Assembly (NCBI GenBank): GCA_005938025.2
Contig: VCCI02000005.1
Location: 1-64,000 of the forward strand
Direction: 5' to 3'
DNA: 64,000 nt
Origin: Inquilinus sp. KBS0705
Lineage (GTDB): Bacteria; Bacteroidota; Bacteroidia; Sphingobacteriales; Sphingobacteriaceae
Part shown: in pieces, positions 35,560-44,438 of the stretch
How the letters are laid out: each line of letters begins with the position of its first letter
How positions within the stretch are numbered: position 1 is the stretch's first letter
Notes under the pieces: generated by a model
Databases searched by the model: none
What the model was told of the DNA's origin: nothing
The model's input: the letters and a program-made list of their open reading frames with translations, nothing else
Program-made: the position numbers and the translations under genes

Positions 35560-36711
35560 ATGTTAGCAATGAATTACCGGGGGCCCTATCGGGTCCGCAC
35601 TGAACAACGACCGATGCCGGAAATTATTCATCCGGAAGACGCGATCGTAAGGGTTACCCGCACCTGCATTTGCGGGTCCGATCTCCATTTGTATCATGGT
35701 ATGGTGCCAGATACGCGTGTGGGGTCAACATTTGGCCACGAATTTACAGGTGTTGTAGAAGAAGTTGGCCCATTGGTTCAAAAGCTAAAAGTCGGCGACC
35801 AGGTGTTGGTTCCGTTCAATATCGCTTGCGGCAAGTGCAATTTTTGTAAGCAGGGCCTATATGGCAATTGCCACGAATCTAACCCTATGGCAACAGCGGT
35901 TGGGGGTATATTTGGCTATTCGCATACTGCAGGAGGATTTGACGGAGGCCAGGCAGAATACGTTAGGGTGCCATATGCTGATGTAGGCCCAACTGTAATA
36001 CCGCCTGAGATGGATCCTGATGATGCGGTTTTACTTACAGATGTTGTACCAACCGGTTACCAGGCGGCAGAAATGGGCGGCATTAAAGAAGGCGATACGG
36101 TAGTAGTATTCGGCGCAGGCCCTATAGGTATAATGGCGGCACGTTGTGCCTGGTTTTTTGGACCATCAAGGGTTATTATCATAGATCATATAGACTATCG
36201 GCTGGAGTTCGCGAAGAATTATGCGCACTGCGAGGCATACAACTTTAAGGAAATGGCCGACCCTGTGCTATTTTTAAAGAAGGCTACTGATTGGTATGGC
36301 GCGGATGTTTGTATTGATTGCGTAGGTTGCGAAGCAGAAGGCAATACCTTGCAAACTTTTAGTGGAAGGGTAGCTTTGCTACAGGCCGGGGCAGCTACTG
36401 CATTCCAATGGGCCATAAATTCAGTAAAAAAGGGTGGCATTGTTTCGGTTGTTGGCGTTTACGGCCCTCCATTTAACTTGGCCCCTATTGGTAATATACT
36501 AAATAAAGGTATCACTGTTAGGGCTAATCAAGCTTCGGTTAAGCGATTACTGCCAAAGCTTATTGACCATGTAATGTCGGGGCGTTTAAACCCAAAGGGC
36601 CTTATCACGCACCGGATCCCTTTAGAGGAAGTAGCTGATGCTTATCGCCTCTTTTCATCTAAGCTTGATAATTGTATTAAAACAGTGCTGATACCATCAG
36701 CAAAACACTAA
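35560..36711 (+). CDS. Zinc-dependent alcohol dehydrogenase (formaldehyde-dehydrogenase-like), copy 2
   Basis: 383 aa, a close paralogue of the 10145 product; most stretches are identical by eye (LAMNYRGP, DLHLYHGMVPDTRVG, GHEFTGVVEEVG, VVPTGYQAAEMGGI). Zinc ligands are C38, H60-E61 and C90/C93/C96/C104; the Rossmann loop is GAGPIG. Unlike copy 1 it lacks a Shine-Dalgarno site (AT-rich leader ending aaatataaaat). It is followed 4 bp later by the paired small membrane protein. Differential translation of the two copies is likely. Confidence 0.93.
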   Translation: MLAMNYRGPYRVRTEQRPMPEIIHPEDAIVRVTRTCICGSDLHLYHGMVPDTRVGSTFGHEFTGVVEEVGPLVQKLKVGDQVLVPFNIACGKCNFCKQGLYGNCHESNPMATAVGGIFGYSHTAGGFDGGQAEYVRVPYADVGPTVIPPEMDPDDAVLLTDVVPTGYQAAEMGGIKEGDTVVVFGAGPIGIMAARCAWFFGPSRVIIIDHIDYRLEFAKNYAHCEAYNFKEMADPVLFLKKATDWYGADVCIDCVGCEAEGNTLQTFSGRVALLQAGAATAFQWAINSVKKGGIVSVVGVYGPPFNLAPIGNILNKGITVRANQASVKRLLPKLIDHVMSGRLNPKGLITHRIPLEEVADAYRLFSSKLDNCIKTVLIPSAKH

Positions 36712-36715
36712 GGTC

Positions 36716-37198
36716 ATGGATACAACTAATAAAGATTATAAAACAATTCCCGGCTGGGGCATGGATGCCGACCCGGAGAACGAACCAACCTACCCGATGA
36801 AAATTTACACGGGTGACGATCATAACAGAATTAATTATGAAAAAGCAGAGCAGCAACCCGAGACGGTAGAGATATTAATGTCTACCGAACGCCCTCAAAT
36901 AACACGAGTATTCGGAACATCAGTACCGCCGTCTGGCATTAGCGGGATGATTCGCCGCTATGCCTTTAAGCATAGCGAGGACCGTTACAGGCACTGGATA
37001 CCGCTTATATTGGCCGACCGTATCAATGTTTTTGAAGGGCTGGTAGATGATGTAAAATCGCGGCGGTTTCCAAATGTGATAAAGGAGCGCGGTTTGACTA
37101 TGGAGTGGAAACATAATCGCATCGGCGTATTAAAAAAAGCGCTTAGCATTGCTATTACTGGTGTAGTCATATTTTCCATATTTAATAAAAAGAGGTAG
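36716..37198 (+). CDS. Conserved dehydrogenase-associated protein with C-terminal membrane helix, copy 2
   Basis: 160 aa, a paralogue of the 11317 product. It shares IPGWGMDADPEN, PTYPMK, RINYEK, ERPQITRVFGTS with PP.GISG.IRR, LILADRIN and KERG..EWKHNR. A hydrophobic segment near 141-156 precedes the basic NKKR end. It begins 4 bp after the dehydrogenase copy 2. The shared conservation of both partners supports a functional pair. A strong terminator follows. Confidence 0.8.
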   Translation: MDTTNKDYKTIPGWGMDADPENEPTYPMKIYTGDDHNRINYEKAEQQPETVEILMSTERPQITRVFGTSVPPSGISGMIRRYAFKHSEDRYRHWIPLILADRINVFEGLVDDVKSRRFPNVIKERGLTMEWKHNRIGVLKKALSIAITGVVIFSIFNKKR

Positions 37199-37227
37199 CA
37201 AGCAAATGCTACGATTAGGAATAAAAA

Positions 37228-37259
37228 ATAAAGCCTTGAAAATAATTTCAAGGCTTTAT
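37228..37259. terminator. Bidirectional hairpin terminator
   Basis: A perfect 14-bp stem (37228-37241 with 37246-37259) with a 4-nt loop, between the convergent small-protein gene and the alpha/beta hydrolase gene. Confidence 0.88.
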
Positions 37260-37288
37260 CATATTCAATAAAATTTAGCAGTTAATAA

Positions 37289-38110
37289 TTAAGATTTTAT
37301 AAACTCCAAAAGATCTTTATTGATAGTTGCCGCCTCGGTAGTTGGCATACCATGTGGGAAGCCTGGATAAGAAATTAACTTTCCATTCTTTAACAACTTA
37401 GCAGCTTTTACACCCGTAAGCTGAAAAGGAACAATTTGGTCGTCCTCGCCATGTAAAACCAATACAGGTATATCAACGCTTTTAAGGTCCTCGGTAAAGT
37501 CAGTTTCCGAAAAAGCCTTAATACAATCGTAATGTGCTTTAATGCCACCCATCATCCCCTGGCGCCACCAATTGTCCTTGATCCCTTGTGATACTTTTGC
37601 CCCTTCGCGGTTAAACCCATAAAAAGGCGTTGGGAAATCATAGAAGTACTGCGGCCTTTGCGTTGCAGTGCCCTCACGTATCTCATCAAATACAGACATA
37701 GGTACACCGTCCGGGTTGCTTTCAGTCTTCACCATTATAGGTGTAACCGCGCTAATAAGTACCGCCTTGGCTACCCGGCCTTTACCATATTTGGCAACAT
37801 ACCTGATAACCTCTCCACCGCCGGTTGAGTGGCCAATGTGTATAGCATCTTTTAAATCAAGTGCAGCGGTAAGCTCGGCAACATCAGCGGCATAGGTATC
37901 CATTTCGTGCCCAACTGCAGTTTGGCTCGATCTGCCGTGCCCACGCCTGTCGTGCGCTATTACCCTGTATCCCTGTGCCAGGAAAAACATCATCTGTGCA
38001 TCCCAATCATCGCCAGATAACGGCCAGCCATGATGAAAAAATAATGGTTGTCCTGTTCCCCAGTCCTTGTAATAAATTTCGGTTCCGTCTTTTACTGTAA
38101 ATGTACTCAT
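37289..38110 (-). CDS. Alpha/beta hydrolase (non-heme chloroperoxidase/esterase family)
   Basis: 273 aa without a signal peptide. It shows the oxyanion-region FFHHGWPLSG, the nucleophile Ser in IGHSTGGGEV, the acid Asp in LHGEDDQIVP and the His in FPHGMPTTEA. These match cofactor-free chloroperoxidase/perhydrolase-type esterases, which hydrolyse esters and can form peracids. The physiological substrate is unknown. The start ATG at 38108-38110 is preceded by an AT-rich leader; the gene stands alone. Confidence 0.92.
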   Translation of the reverse strand: MSTFTVKDGTEIYYKDWGTGQPLFFHHGWPLSGDDWDAQMMFFLAQGYRVIAHDRRGHGRSSQTAVGHEMDTYAADVAELTAALDLKDAIHIGHSTGGGEVIRYVAKYGKGRVAKAVLISAVTPIMVKTESNPDGVPMSVFDEIREGTATQRPQYFYDFPTPFYGFNREGAKVSQGIKDNWWRQGMMGGIKAHYDCIKAFSETDFTEDLKSVDIPVLVLHGEDDQIVPFQLTGVKAAKLLKNGKLISYPGFPHGMPTTEAATINKDLLEFIKS

Positions 38111-38411
38111 GGTGTGTGGTTTTTGATTATTATAATTAATGAATTAGGGGCGCGACATACACTTTAACAAATATTGCGAACGTAAATTAACGCGTCGACT
38201 ATTAAAGTAACCTTGGGAATGACTTGCTTATAGCGCAACATCAATATGAGATACCAAAGTAAAATGAAAATCGAAATTAATAAATAAAGCGCAGCCACCC
38301 GGCTAAGAAGTTTAAATTTCACATTAATTTAATTCGGAGTGTATAAATTCTTTAAGTGGCAACGCGGCCAAATGCAATATTTATTGTTTAAATAATACCT
38401 AATTTTGCATT
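38111..38411. other. Divergent intergenic region with promoters
   Basis: 301 bp of AT-rich DNA between the alpha/beta hydrolase (minus) and the 65-aa ORF (plus). I see no ORF or RNA gene. A clear TAATTTTG box lies just before the plus-strand start; the hydrolase promoter is not obvious. Confidence 0.5.
38400..38407 (+). promoter_or_regulatory. Bacteroidota -7 promoter box (TAATTTTG)
   Basis: TAATTTTG fits the TAnnTTTG consensus, with a TTG-type element (ttattgttt) about 16 bp upstream. It ends 4 bp before the ATG at 38412, so the transcript of the 65-aa gene and truA would be nearly leaderless. Confidence 0.55.
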
Positions 38412-38609
38412 ATGAAACATGAAGACGTAGTTGCTGCCCTTAAAGTAATAGCCGAAAAGGGAATGGCAATTAACATAAGTAAAGATGACTTGCAAAAGTT
38501 AAAGGCATTTAACCTTATTGATATTGCAAAGGGTGAAGAAACAGCACGCTCACCGGCATGCTCTTTAACTAAAAAGGGGCGTGTTATGCTTAAATCTAAT
38601 TTAAAATAA
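38412..38609 (+). CDS. Small winged-helix-like protein upstream of truA
   Basis: 65 aa: a helix (HEDVVAALKVIAEKGM), a second (SKDDLQKLKAFNLI) and an end SLTKKGRVML that resembles the wing of MarR/PadR-type winged helices (LTxKGRxLL). It lacks a full DNA-binding domain. It is 13 bp upstream of truA and shares its promoter. I do not recognise a named family. Confidence 0.65.
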   Translation: MKHEDVVAALKVIAEKGMAINISKDDLQKLKAFNLIDIAKGEETARSPACSLTKKGRVMLKSNLK

Positions 38610-38622
38610 TAAATAGTTTCAA

Positions 38623-39429
38623 TTGCGCTACTTTTTCCATTTAGGTTATTTGGGCACAAATTACAGGGGATGGCAAAAACATCCTGATGGTATTAGCGTA
38701 CAGCAGGTTTTAGAAGAACGACTAAGCAACATCTTTAAAAAACCCGTATACATTACAGGCTGCGGCCGTACTGATGCCCAGGTTCATGCCAGTCAATTTT
38801 TCTTTCATTTAGATACTGATACAGCCTGGGATTTTGACCTGCTATTCCGCTTGAATAATTTATTACCTGATGACATAGCCGTTTTTGATATCATACCAAT
38901 GGATGGCCTACAGCACGCCAGGTTTGATGCCACCGAACGAGCGTACGATTATTTTATACATACCTATAAAGATCCTTTTTTAAGCCAGTTAAGCTCGTTA
39001 TACCTGATTGATAATTGGGACATAGCCAGCATGAACAAGGCGGCGGCTCTATTATTAAAGTACAATGATTATTATGCCTTCTGCAAGATGCCCGGTAGGA
39101 ATGAGCATACTTTATGTAATATAAATGCTGCCCGTATATTTACCGATGCCAGGGGCGATAAACTGAGATTTCATATTTCGGCTAACCGCTTTTTGGGGAA
39201 AATGGTGAGGATAATAGTTGGTAAACTAATAGATATTGGAACTGGCAAGCTAAGCATCGATGAGTTTGAAGCCCACCTTATAAATCCCCAATTACCGCAG
39301 GTAATTAAGCCCGCCTATCCGCAGGGATTATATTTAAGTAAGGTCACTTATCCATATTTAAACATTGGGCCACGCAGTAACTTTAGTAAAATGCTTGCTG
39401 CCGATACGAATAAATGGCATCCTGCTTAA
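38623..39429 (+). CDS. truA: tRNA pseudouridine(38-40) synthase
   Basis: 268 aa. TruA converts U38-U40 of tRNA anticodon arms to pseudouridine. The start is TTG, giving RYFFHLGYLGTNYRGWQ, the standard TruA N terminus. The catalytic Asp is D51 in GCGRTDAQVHA. RLNNLLPDDIAV and ANRFLGKMVRIIVG are typical later motifs. It is co-transcribed with the 65-aa gene. Its stop overlaps the stop of the convergent membrane-protein gene. Confidence 0.95.
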   Translation: MRYFFHLGYLGTNYRGWQKHPDGISVQQVLEERLSNIFKKPVYITGCGRTDAQVHASQFFFHLDTDTAWDFDLLFRLNNLLPDDIAVFDIIPMDGLQHARFDATERAYDYFIHTYKDPFLSQLSSLYLIDNWDIASMNKAAALLLKYNDYYAFCKMPGRNEHTLCNINAARIFTDARGDKLRFHISANRFLGKMVRIIVGKLIDIGTGKLSIDEFEAHLINPQLPQVIKPAYPQGLYLSKVTYPYLNIGPRSNFSKMLAADTNKWHPA

Positions 39430-40118
39430 TTTTTGCTGTGCGCAAGTAATAAGCTTTTACGCATCCCTATCAACAGCGCAAGTGCCAAACAAGTATGCAG
39501 TGTTATGAGTAATGGTGTCCCCATTATCCATGCATTATTTAAAAATCCTTTATTGAGTAATGTATTCAATGCCGTAAGTACATACAGCATTATAAAAACC
39601 AACGGAATGGTTAAAAACGCAATGATATACAACCATTTATTTTTATTGGCTAAATCGTGCCATGTCTTTATAACTGGCGGCAAGCCCAATATCAATAAAA
39701 TTAATGAGCATAGTAGTATCTGCTGATTATGTGATAAAATACCCTTTAGCAAATGCCGTGTAACAACCATTTCATCACCGCTACTCATCATAGCCTGGGT
39801 AATACGCCCAAATGGTATATTGGCAAATATCAGTGCAAATCCTGCCCGCCTTCTTTTTAAGTCAGCCGTATTCATTAAAAACATACCCAACCACATCATC
39901 GCAAAAGAAAACAACGGCCCTGCCAATGTGGCCAACCAGGCATATGGATGTTTTATTTCGCAACCATCACACAATCCCCAAACATTGAAATCGCGTTTGC
40001 CCCAATCGCCGCAAATAATTCGGCCGGTAATAATGTGCACCATTTCGTGCAGTTCTAACATTACCATAACCAGTAGTAAAAAGGCTACTATATAGCGGGG
40101 CGAAATTTTTAGGCACAT
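39426..40118 (-). CDS. Membrane protein with HExxH motif (M50-like)
   Basis: 230 aa with about five or six membrane helices. The first helix carries HEMVH in LELHEMVHIITG, like the zinc site of M50 site-2 proteases or related integral metalloproteins. CGDWGKRDFNVWGLCDGC gives a Cys-rich loop. A clear NPDG or LDG second motif of M50 proteases is not seen, so peptidase activity is unproven. The end overlaps truA by 4 bp in convergent orientation. Confidence 0.65.
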   Translation of the reverse strand: MCLKISPRYIVAFLLLVMVMLELHEMVHIITGRIICGDWGKRDFNVWGLCDGCEIKHPYAWLATLAGPLFSFAMMWLGMFLMNTADLKRRRAGFALIFANIPFGRITQAMMSSGDEMVVTRHLLKGILSHNQQILLCSLILLILGLPPVIKTWHDLANKNKWLYIIAFLTIPLVFIMLYVLTALNTLLNKGFLNNAWIMGTPLLITLHTCLALALLIGMRKSLLLAHSKN

Positions 40119-40274
40119 CGCTTTAAGACACCGTTATTACTTTGCAGGTTACAGTAATTATCTGAAGTGTCATTATACTACCATATATGTTAAGTTATGT
40201 CAAGCTTACATAAAGCTAATGCAGATTTTTGCTACATTTAATGCAGTAAATCCTTATTCATAATTAGTATTACT

Positions 40275-41450
40275 GTGGCTATAAGTCATCAATATATTCA
40301 GTTTCGGGTAGTACTGGCTGCTATAGTTGTGTTGCTGTTCAACACTGCAATGTTTGCGCAGTCGCAGCCCTCAGCTAATAATACTTCCTATGTTACCGAT
40401 ACCACGGGCAAATTTTTGCCAACTATCGCTGAAGCTACAAATAACCCACCGGTACATGTTACCCCAATTGATGTAAAAGCGTTAAATTCCCAGCAAAATA
40501 TACAAGCCACTATAAGCAAACCGCAGGAGCGTAAAAAGCTAATGGCTTACTTAAGAGAGTTAGATGTTAACGATGGTCAAAGCGCAAATACAGCGCACAA
40601 AACATTGTTTTACAATCTGGCTAATGCTTTTGCCCGTTTAAAACTATATCCGTTAGCAATGAAGTGCTTTTTTAAAACGCTTGAACGTAATGCTAATGCC
40701 GAAGTTGTTAACGAATATGCCAGCAGGCAGGCCGACTCTTTATTTACAGATACAGCCAATTTTAATCCGGGCTATTTAAGCTTTACCACAAAAGATGATA
40801 CCTTACTTGAAGCCCGTGCAATAATGCCCAACCCCCAGGGGCAACAACTGCATAAAAGCCCGCCAATAAACTATCAGCATATTTTACAAACATTTACTGA
40901 TGGTAAAAAAGCAGTTGCTTATGCTATGCTTATACATGTAAAACAACCTATACCCGGCAAGCGTAAAGTATTTTTATTTGCTAACTCGGGCCATACCTAC
41001 ATTACATTGATAAAGTATAATAACGATTCCAGCTATGTATCGTTGTCTTTTGGTTTTTATCCCAAAAAAGGCCACCCATTTGCAGGCACGCCGTTATTCC
41101 CATCGGCTGGTTCAACCTTTAGAGATGATGCCAATTACAAATGGGATGAAGTTGCAGGTAAATTTATATCGAAAAGAAAATTTGAAAAGATATTAGCACT
41201 TACCCAAAAATACGATGGGGTTAAATATCACCTAAGCACCAATAACTGCACCGACTTTAGCTTAAAAGCTGCGTTAATGGCAGATATCAGCATTAAAGGC
41301 ACTGTTGGCAGCTGGCCGTTAGGGCATGGCAATAATCCCGGTATTACCGGCCAAAGCATGCTGAACGGCAAGGTGTATAACAACGGGTCTAACAGCCAGG
41401 ACAATCTTTTTTTGGACCATGATATGGCTATACAAATGGCTGATAAATAG
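40275..41450 (+). CDS. Exported protein with Cys/His motif, unknown function
   Basis: 391 aa from a GTG start. A signal peptide (hydrophobic VVLAAIVVLLFNTAMFAQ, cleavage after AQ) precedes a helical region (about 90-180) and a C-terminal domain with FANSGHTYITLI and LSTNNCTDFSLKAA. This His then Cys arrangement resembles NlpC/P60- or LRAT-like papain-fold enzymes; family not assigned. Periplasmic or lipid-facing location is expected. The neighbour downstream is a secreted aminopeptidase. Confidence 0.72.
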   Translation: MAISHQYIQFRVVLAAIVVLLFNTAMFAQSQPSANNTSYVTDTTGKFLPTIAEATNNPPVHVTPIDVKALNSQQNIQATISKPQERKKLMAYLRELDVNDGQSANTAHKTLFYNLANAFARLKLYPLAMKCFFKTLERNANAEVVNEYASRQADSLFTDTANFNPGYLSFTTKDDTLLEARAIMPNPQGQQLHKSPPINYQHILQTFTDGKKAVAYAMLIHVKQPIPGKRKVFLFANSGHTYITLIKYNNDSSYVSLSFGFYPKKGHPFAGTPLFPSAGSTFRDDANYKWDEVAGKFISKRKFEKILALTQKYDGVKYHLSTNNCTDFSLKAALMADISIKGTVGSWPLGHGNNPGITGQSMLNGKVYNNGSNSQDNLFLDHDMAIQMADK

Positions 41451-41563
41451 CAGTTTTTATAATAAACTTCTCCGCTCGTAACATATTTGATGCACCACTC
41501 ATGAGTATTGGTAACTGTGTATTTATTAAATATATTTACAACACAACCAAACACTTATACAAT

Positions 41564-42898
41564 ATGAAGCTTATTAAGATCTCTTTAGTGTTGGCGCTGT
41601 TTGCAAGCACCGCCTCGGCACAAAACATGTTTAAGTATTTTACAGCTGATGATTTTGCCGCCCGCAGGGCAAAAGTTATGGAGCAAATTGGCGATGGTGT
41701 TGCCATTTTACAAGGCGCCGAATTACCTGAAGCCTATATTAAATTCAGGCAGGATAATAATTTTTACTACTTAACCGGTGTTGAGTTCCCCAGTGCTATA
41801 TTGATAATAAACGGTAAGACAAAAACCTCTACCCTTTTAGTACCCGAAGGCCGCTTTGCTGATATTAAAGACGAAGCTCTGATAAAGCCCGGCGATGATG
41901 CTGCCAAAATGTATAAAATGACCAGCGTTCTACCAAAAACAATGCTGACCACCCAATTGGCAGGCTTAGTAGCCCGCGGCCAAACATTTTACTTGGTTAC
42001 TTCGCCTGACGAAACATCAGAAATGAGCCGGGATAGATGCGTGGCGTTAAGAAACACCCGCCTAAGCGACCCATGGGACGGGAGAATATCAAAAGAAATA
42101 AACTTTTTAAATAAAGTAAAAGAACGCTACCCAATGGTAACGGTTAAAGACCTCACCCCTATGCTTGATGAAATGCGATGGATAAAGGATGAAAAAGAAA
42201 TTGCCGTTATACGCGAATGTGGTAAAATAGGTGCCCGCGGCTTTGATGAGGCCATGCGGGTAACCCGCCCTGGCATTTATGAATACCAGGTTGCAGCAGC
42301 ATGCGATTTTGTTTATCAAAACGAAGGAGCAATGGGCCCATCATATTTCCCGATAGCGGCATCGGCCGAGCGGGGATTAAGCTGGCATTACAATGCTAAC
42401 AACCATACTATAAAAGCAGGCGATGTAATGATGATGGACTACGCCCCCGAAGTAAATTATTATTCTACCGATATTACCCGCACATGGCCGGTAGAGGGCA
42501 AGTTTACTGACATACAGTTAAAATACTATAACTGTATTAAAGAAGTATCTGAACAGGTTATAGCCGCTATGAAGCCGGGCATTACTATCCAGGAAATGTC
42601 TGATATTGCTAAAAAGGTATATGTAAAGCATGGCTTCGAAAAAATGTATCCCGGAGGTATTGGTCATTATGTAGGCATGGCAGTTCATGATGTTGGCCCG
42701 CGCGATAAGCCTTTTGTACCTGGTGTGGTGTTTAACGTAGAACCTATTATTGAAGATAAAGAGATGAAATTGCACTTGCGTATAGAGGACACCATTATTA
42801 TTACTGCTAATGGCGCCGAAAACTTAACATCCGGCACTCCAACCAATGTAGATGCCATGATTAAACTGGTAAAAGAAAAAGGCATCTACGAAAAATAA
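41564..42898 (+). CDS. Secreted Xaa-Pro aminopeptidase (M24B)
   Basis: 444 aa from the ATG at 41564, which starts a signal peptide (KLIKISLVLALFASTASAQ); the upstream extension is not native. The N-terminal creatinase-like domain is followed by the pita-bread metallopeptidase fold. Dinuclear metal ligands: Asp in MMDYAPEVNYY, Asp in YSTDITRTW, His in GIGHYVGMAVHDVG, Glu in FNVEPIIEDK and Glu in LRIEDTIIIT. It removes N-terminal residues before proline from peptides in the periplasm. A good terminator follows at 42922-42949. Confidence 0.94.
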   Translation: MKLIKISLVLALFASTASAQNMFKYFTADDFAARRAKVMEQIGDGVAILQGAELPEAYIKFRQDNNFYYLTGVEFPSAILIINGKTKTSTLLVPEGRFADIKDEALIKPGDDAAKMYKMTSVLPKTMLTTQLAGLVARGQTFYLVTSPDETSEMSRDRCVALRNTRLSDPWDGRISKEINFLNKVKERYPMVTVKDLTPMLDEMRWIKDEKEIAVIRECGKIGARGFDEAMRVTRPGIYEYQVAAACDFVYQNEGAMGPSYFPIAASAERGLSWHYNANNHTIKAGDVMMMDYAPEVNYYSTDITRTWPVEGKFTDIQLKYYNCIKEVSEQVIAAMKPGITIQEMSDIAKKVYVKHGFEKMYPGGIGHYVGMAVHDVGPRDKPFVPGVVFNVEPIIEDKEMKLHLRIEDTIIITANGAENLTSGTPTNVDAMIKLVKEKGIYEK

Positions 42899-42921
42899 GC
42901 CTTGCTTAACAAAATCATAGT

Positions 42922-42949
42922 ATAAAAGCCGCCCACAAGCGGCTTTTAT
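42922..42949 (+). terminator. Rho-independent terminator after the aminopeptidase gene
   Basis: An 11-bp stem (ATAAAAGCCGC with GCGGCTTTTAT) and a 6-nt loop start 23 bp past the stop. Confidence 0.85.
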
Positions 42950-43029
42950 CATTATGCATCCAACGATATCTATTTTCAACTGATTACAAAAGCCTGACCT
43001 AACAAGTTTCGCGCCTTAAGTATTAAGAT

Positions 43030-43037
43030 TATTTTTG
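43030..43037 (+). promoter_or_regulatory. Bacteroidota -7 promoter box (TATTTTTG)
   Basis: TATTTTTG fits TAnnTTTG and lies 33 bp upstream of the permease ATG at 43071. Confidence 0.5.
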
Positions 43038-43070
43038 TACAAAGCGCCTTAAACAGCGCACTAACTATTA

Positions 43071-44438
43071 ATGGCTGAAACATCACTCATCAGGCGCCTT
43101 AGCCTGGCACAGGCAACCGCTATCAATATGATAGATATGGTGGGCATAGGCCCCTTTATTACCTTGCCTATGGTTATAGGAATGATGAATGGCCCCTGGT
43201 TTTTATATGCTTGGCTGGCTGGCGCAACACTATCCTTTATTGATGCGATGGTTTGGAGCGAACTTGGTGCAGCTTTCCCTATGGCAGGAGGATCATACAA
43301 CTTTTTAAAAGAAACCTACGGCAAAACCGGCTTTGGTAAATTAATGAGCTTTTTGTTTGTATGGCAAACCATGATTCAGGCACCATTGGTCATCGCATCA
43401 GCAGCCATAGGCTTTGCCGCTTACTTTTCGTACTTGATGCCCATATCACTTTGGGTGGCTAAAATGCTGAGCGGTGGTGTTGTGATACTAATAGTAATAT
43501 TGCTTTACCGCAAAATAGAATCGATAGGTAAAATAAGCATAGTGCTTTGGGTATGTGTAATGGCTACTATGCTATGGATAATAGGCGGCGGTATTGCACA
43601 TGGCAACTTCCTGCAGCCCATAAGGCACATTAATGATGGGCTTACGGTTAACTATGCCTTTGTTACCGCTATTGGCTTTGCCAGCGTTAAAAGTATTTAT
43701 AGTTATCTGGGCTACTATAATGTATGCCATTTAGGCGGCGAGATTGTTAATCCAGATAAAAACATACCAAAAAGTATGTTTTTATCAATTGCAGGTATTG
43801 CCCTTTTATATTTAATGATGAATGTGAGCGTGGTTAGTGTTATACCCTGGCATGTAGCTAAAGACAGTCCTTTTGTGATAAGCGATTTTATGAAAGAGCT
43901 GGCCGGGCCTACAGCCGCTAAAGTGGTTACCTGTATGGTGTTATTGGTAGCTTTCTCATCTGTATTTTCGGCTACGTTAGGTTATAGCCGTATACCATAT
44001 GCTGCTGCTACAGATGGCGCTTTTTTTAAAGTATTCGCAAAACTGCATCCTAAGGGTAATTTCCCCCACATCTCCTTGTTGGTATTAGGGGCCATAGCAT
44101 TTGTATTTAGCTTGTTGTTTAAGTTAAGTGATGTGATCAGCGCTATTTTGGCTATGCGGATATTGATACAGTTTATATCGCAGGCAGTGGGCTTATTAAT
44201 ATTGAGGAAGAAGAGAGGCGAGACTAAATTCCCATATAAAATGCCGTTGTTTCCGTTGCCTGTTTATTTAGCCATTGTTATTTGGGCGGGTATATTAGTA
44301 GCTACCGGAGTAAAAATGTTTATTGGGGGGCTGGTTACGATTACCTTAGGCATTATTGTATATTTTATTAAAGCAAAAGTGAACAAAGAGTGGCCGTTTA
44401 GTAACAAGCCACATATTGGTCAAACTGATAATCCGTAA
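43071..44438 (+). CDS. APC-superfamily amino acid permease
   Basis: 455 aa with about 12 membrane helices. The first helix holds the unwound substrate motif GIGPFITLP of the amino acid-polyamine-organocation superfamily, and WSELGAAFPMAGGSYNFL is a family hallmark. An inner-membrane importer or exchanger; the substrate is not deducible. Its last 19 bp overlap the end of the convergent amidohydrolase gene of the deoxy-sugar pathway, but it is on the other strand and may be unrelated to it. Confidence 0.92.
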   Translation: MAETSLIRRLSLAQATAINMIDMVGIGPFITLPMVIGMMNGPWFLYAWLAGATLSFIDAMVWSELGAAFPMAGGSYNFLKETYGKTGFGKLMSFLFVWQTMIQAPLVIASAAIGFAAYFSYLMPISLWVAKMLSGGVVILIVILLYRKIESIGKISIVLWVCVMATMLWIIGGGIAHGNFLQPIRHINDGLTVNYAFVTAIGFASVKSIYSYLGYYNVCHLGGEIVNPDKNIPKSMFLSIAGIALLYLMMNVSVVSVIPWHVAKDSPFVISDFMKELAGPTAAKVVTCMVLLVAFSSVFSATLGYSRIPYAAATDGAFFKVFAKLHPKGNFPHISLLVLGAIAFVFSLLFKLSDVISAILAMRILIQFISQAVGLLILRKKRGETKFPYKMPLFPLPVYLAIVIWAGILVATGVKMFIGGLVTITLGIIVYFIKAKVNKEWPFSNKPHIGQTDNP

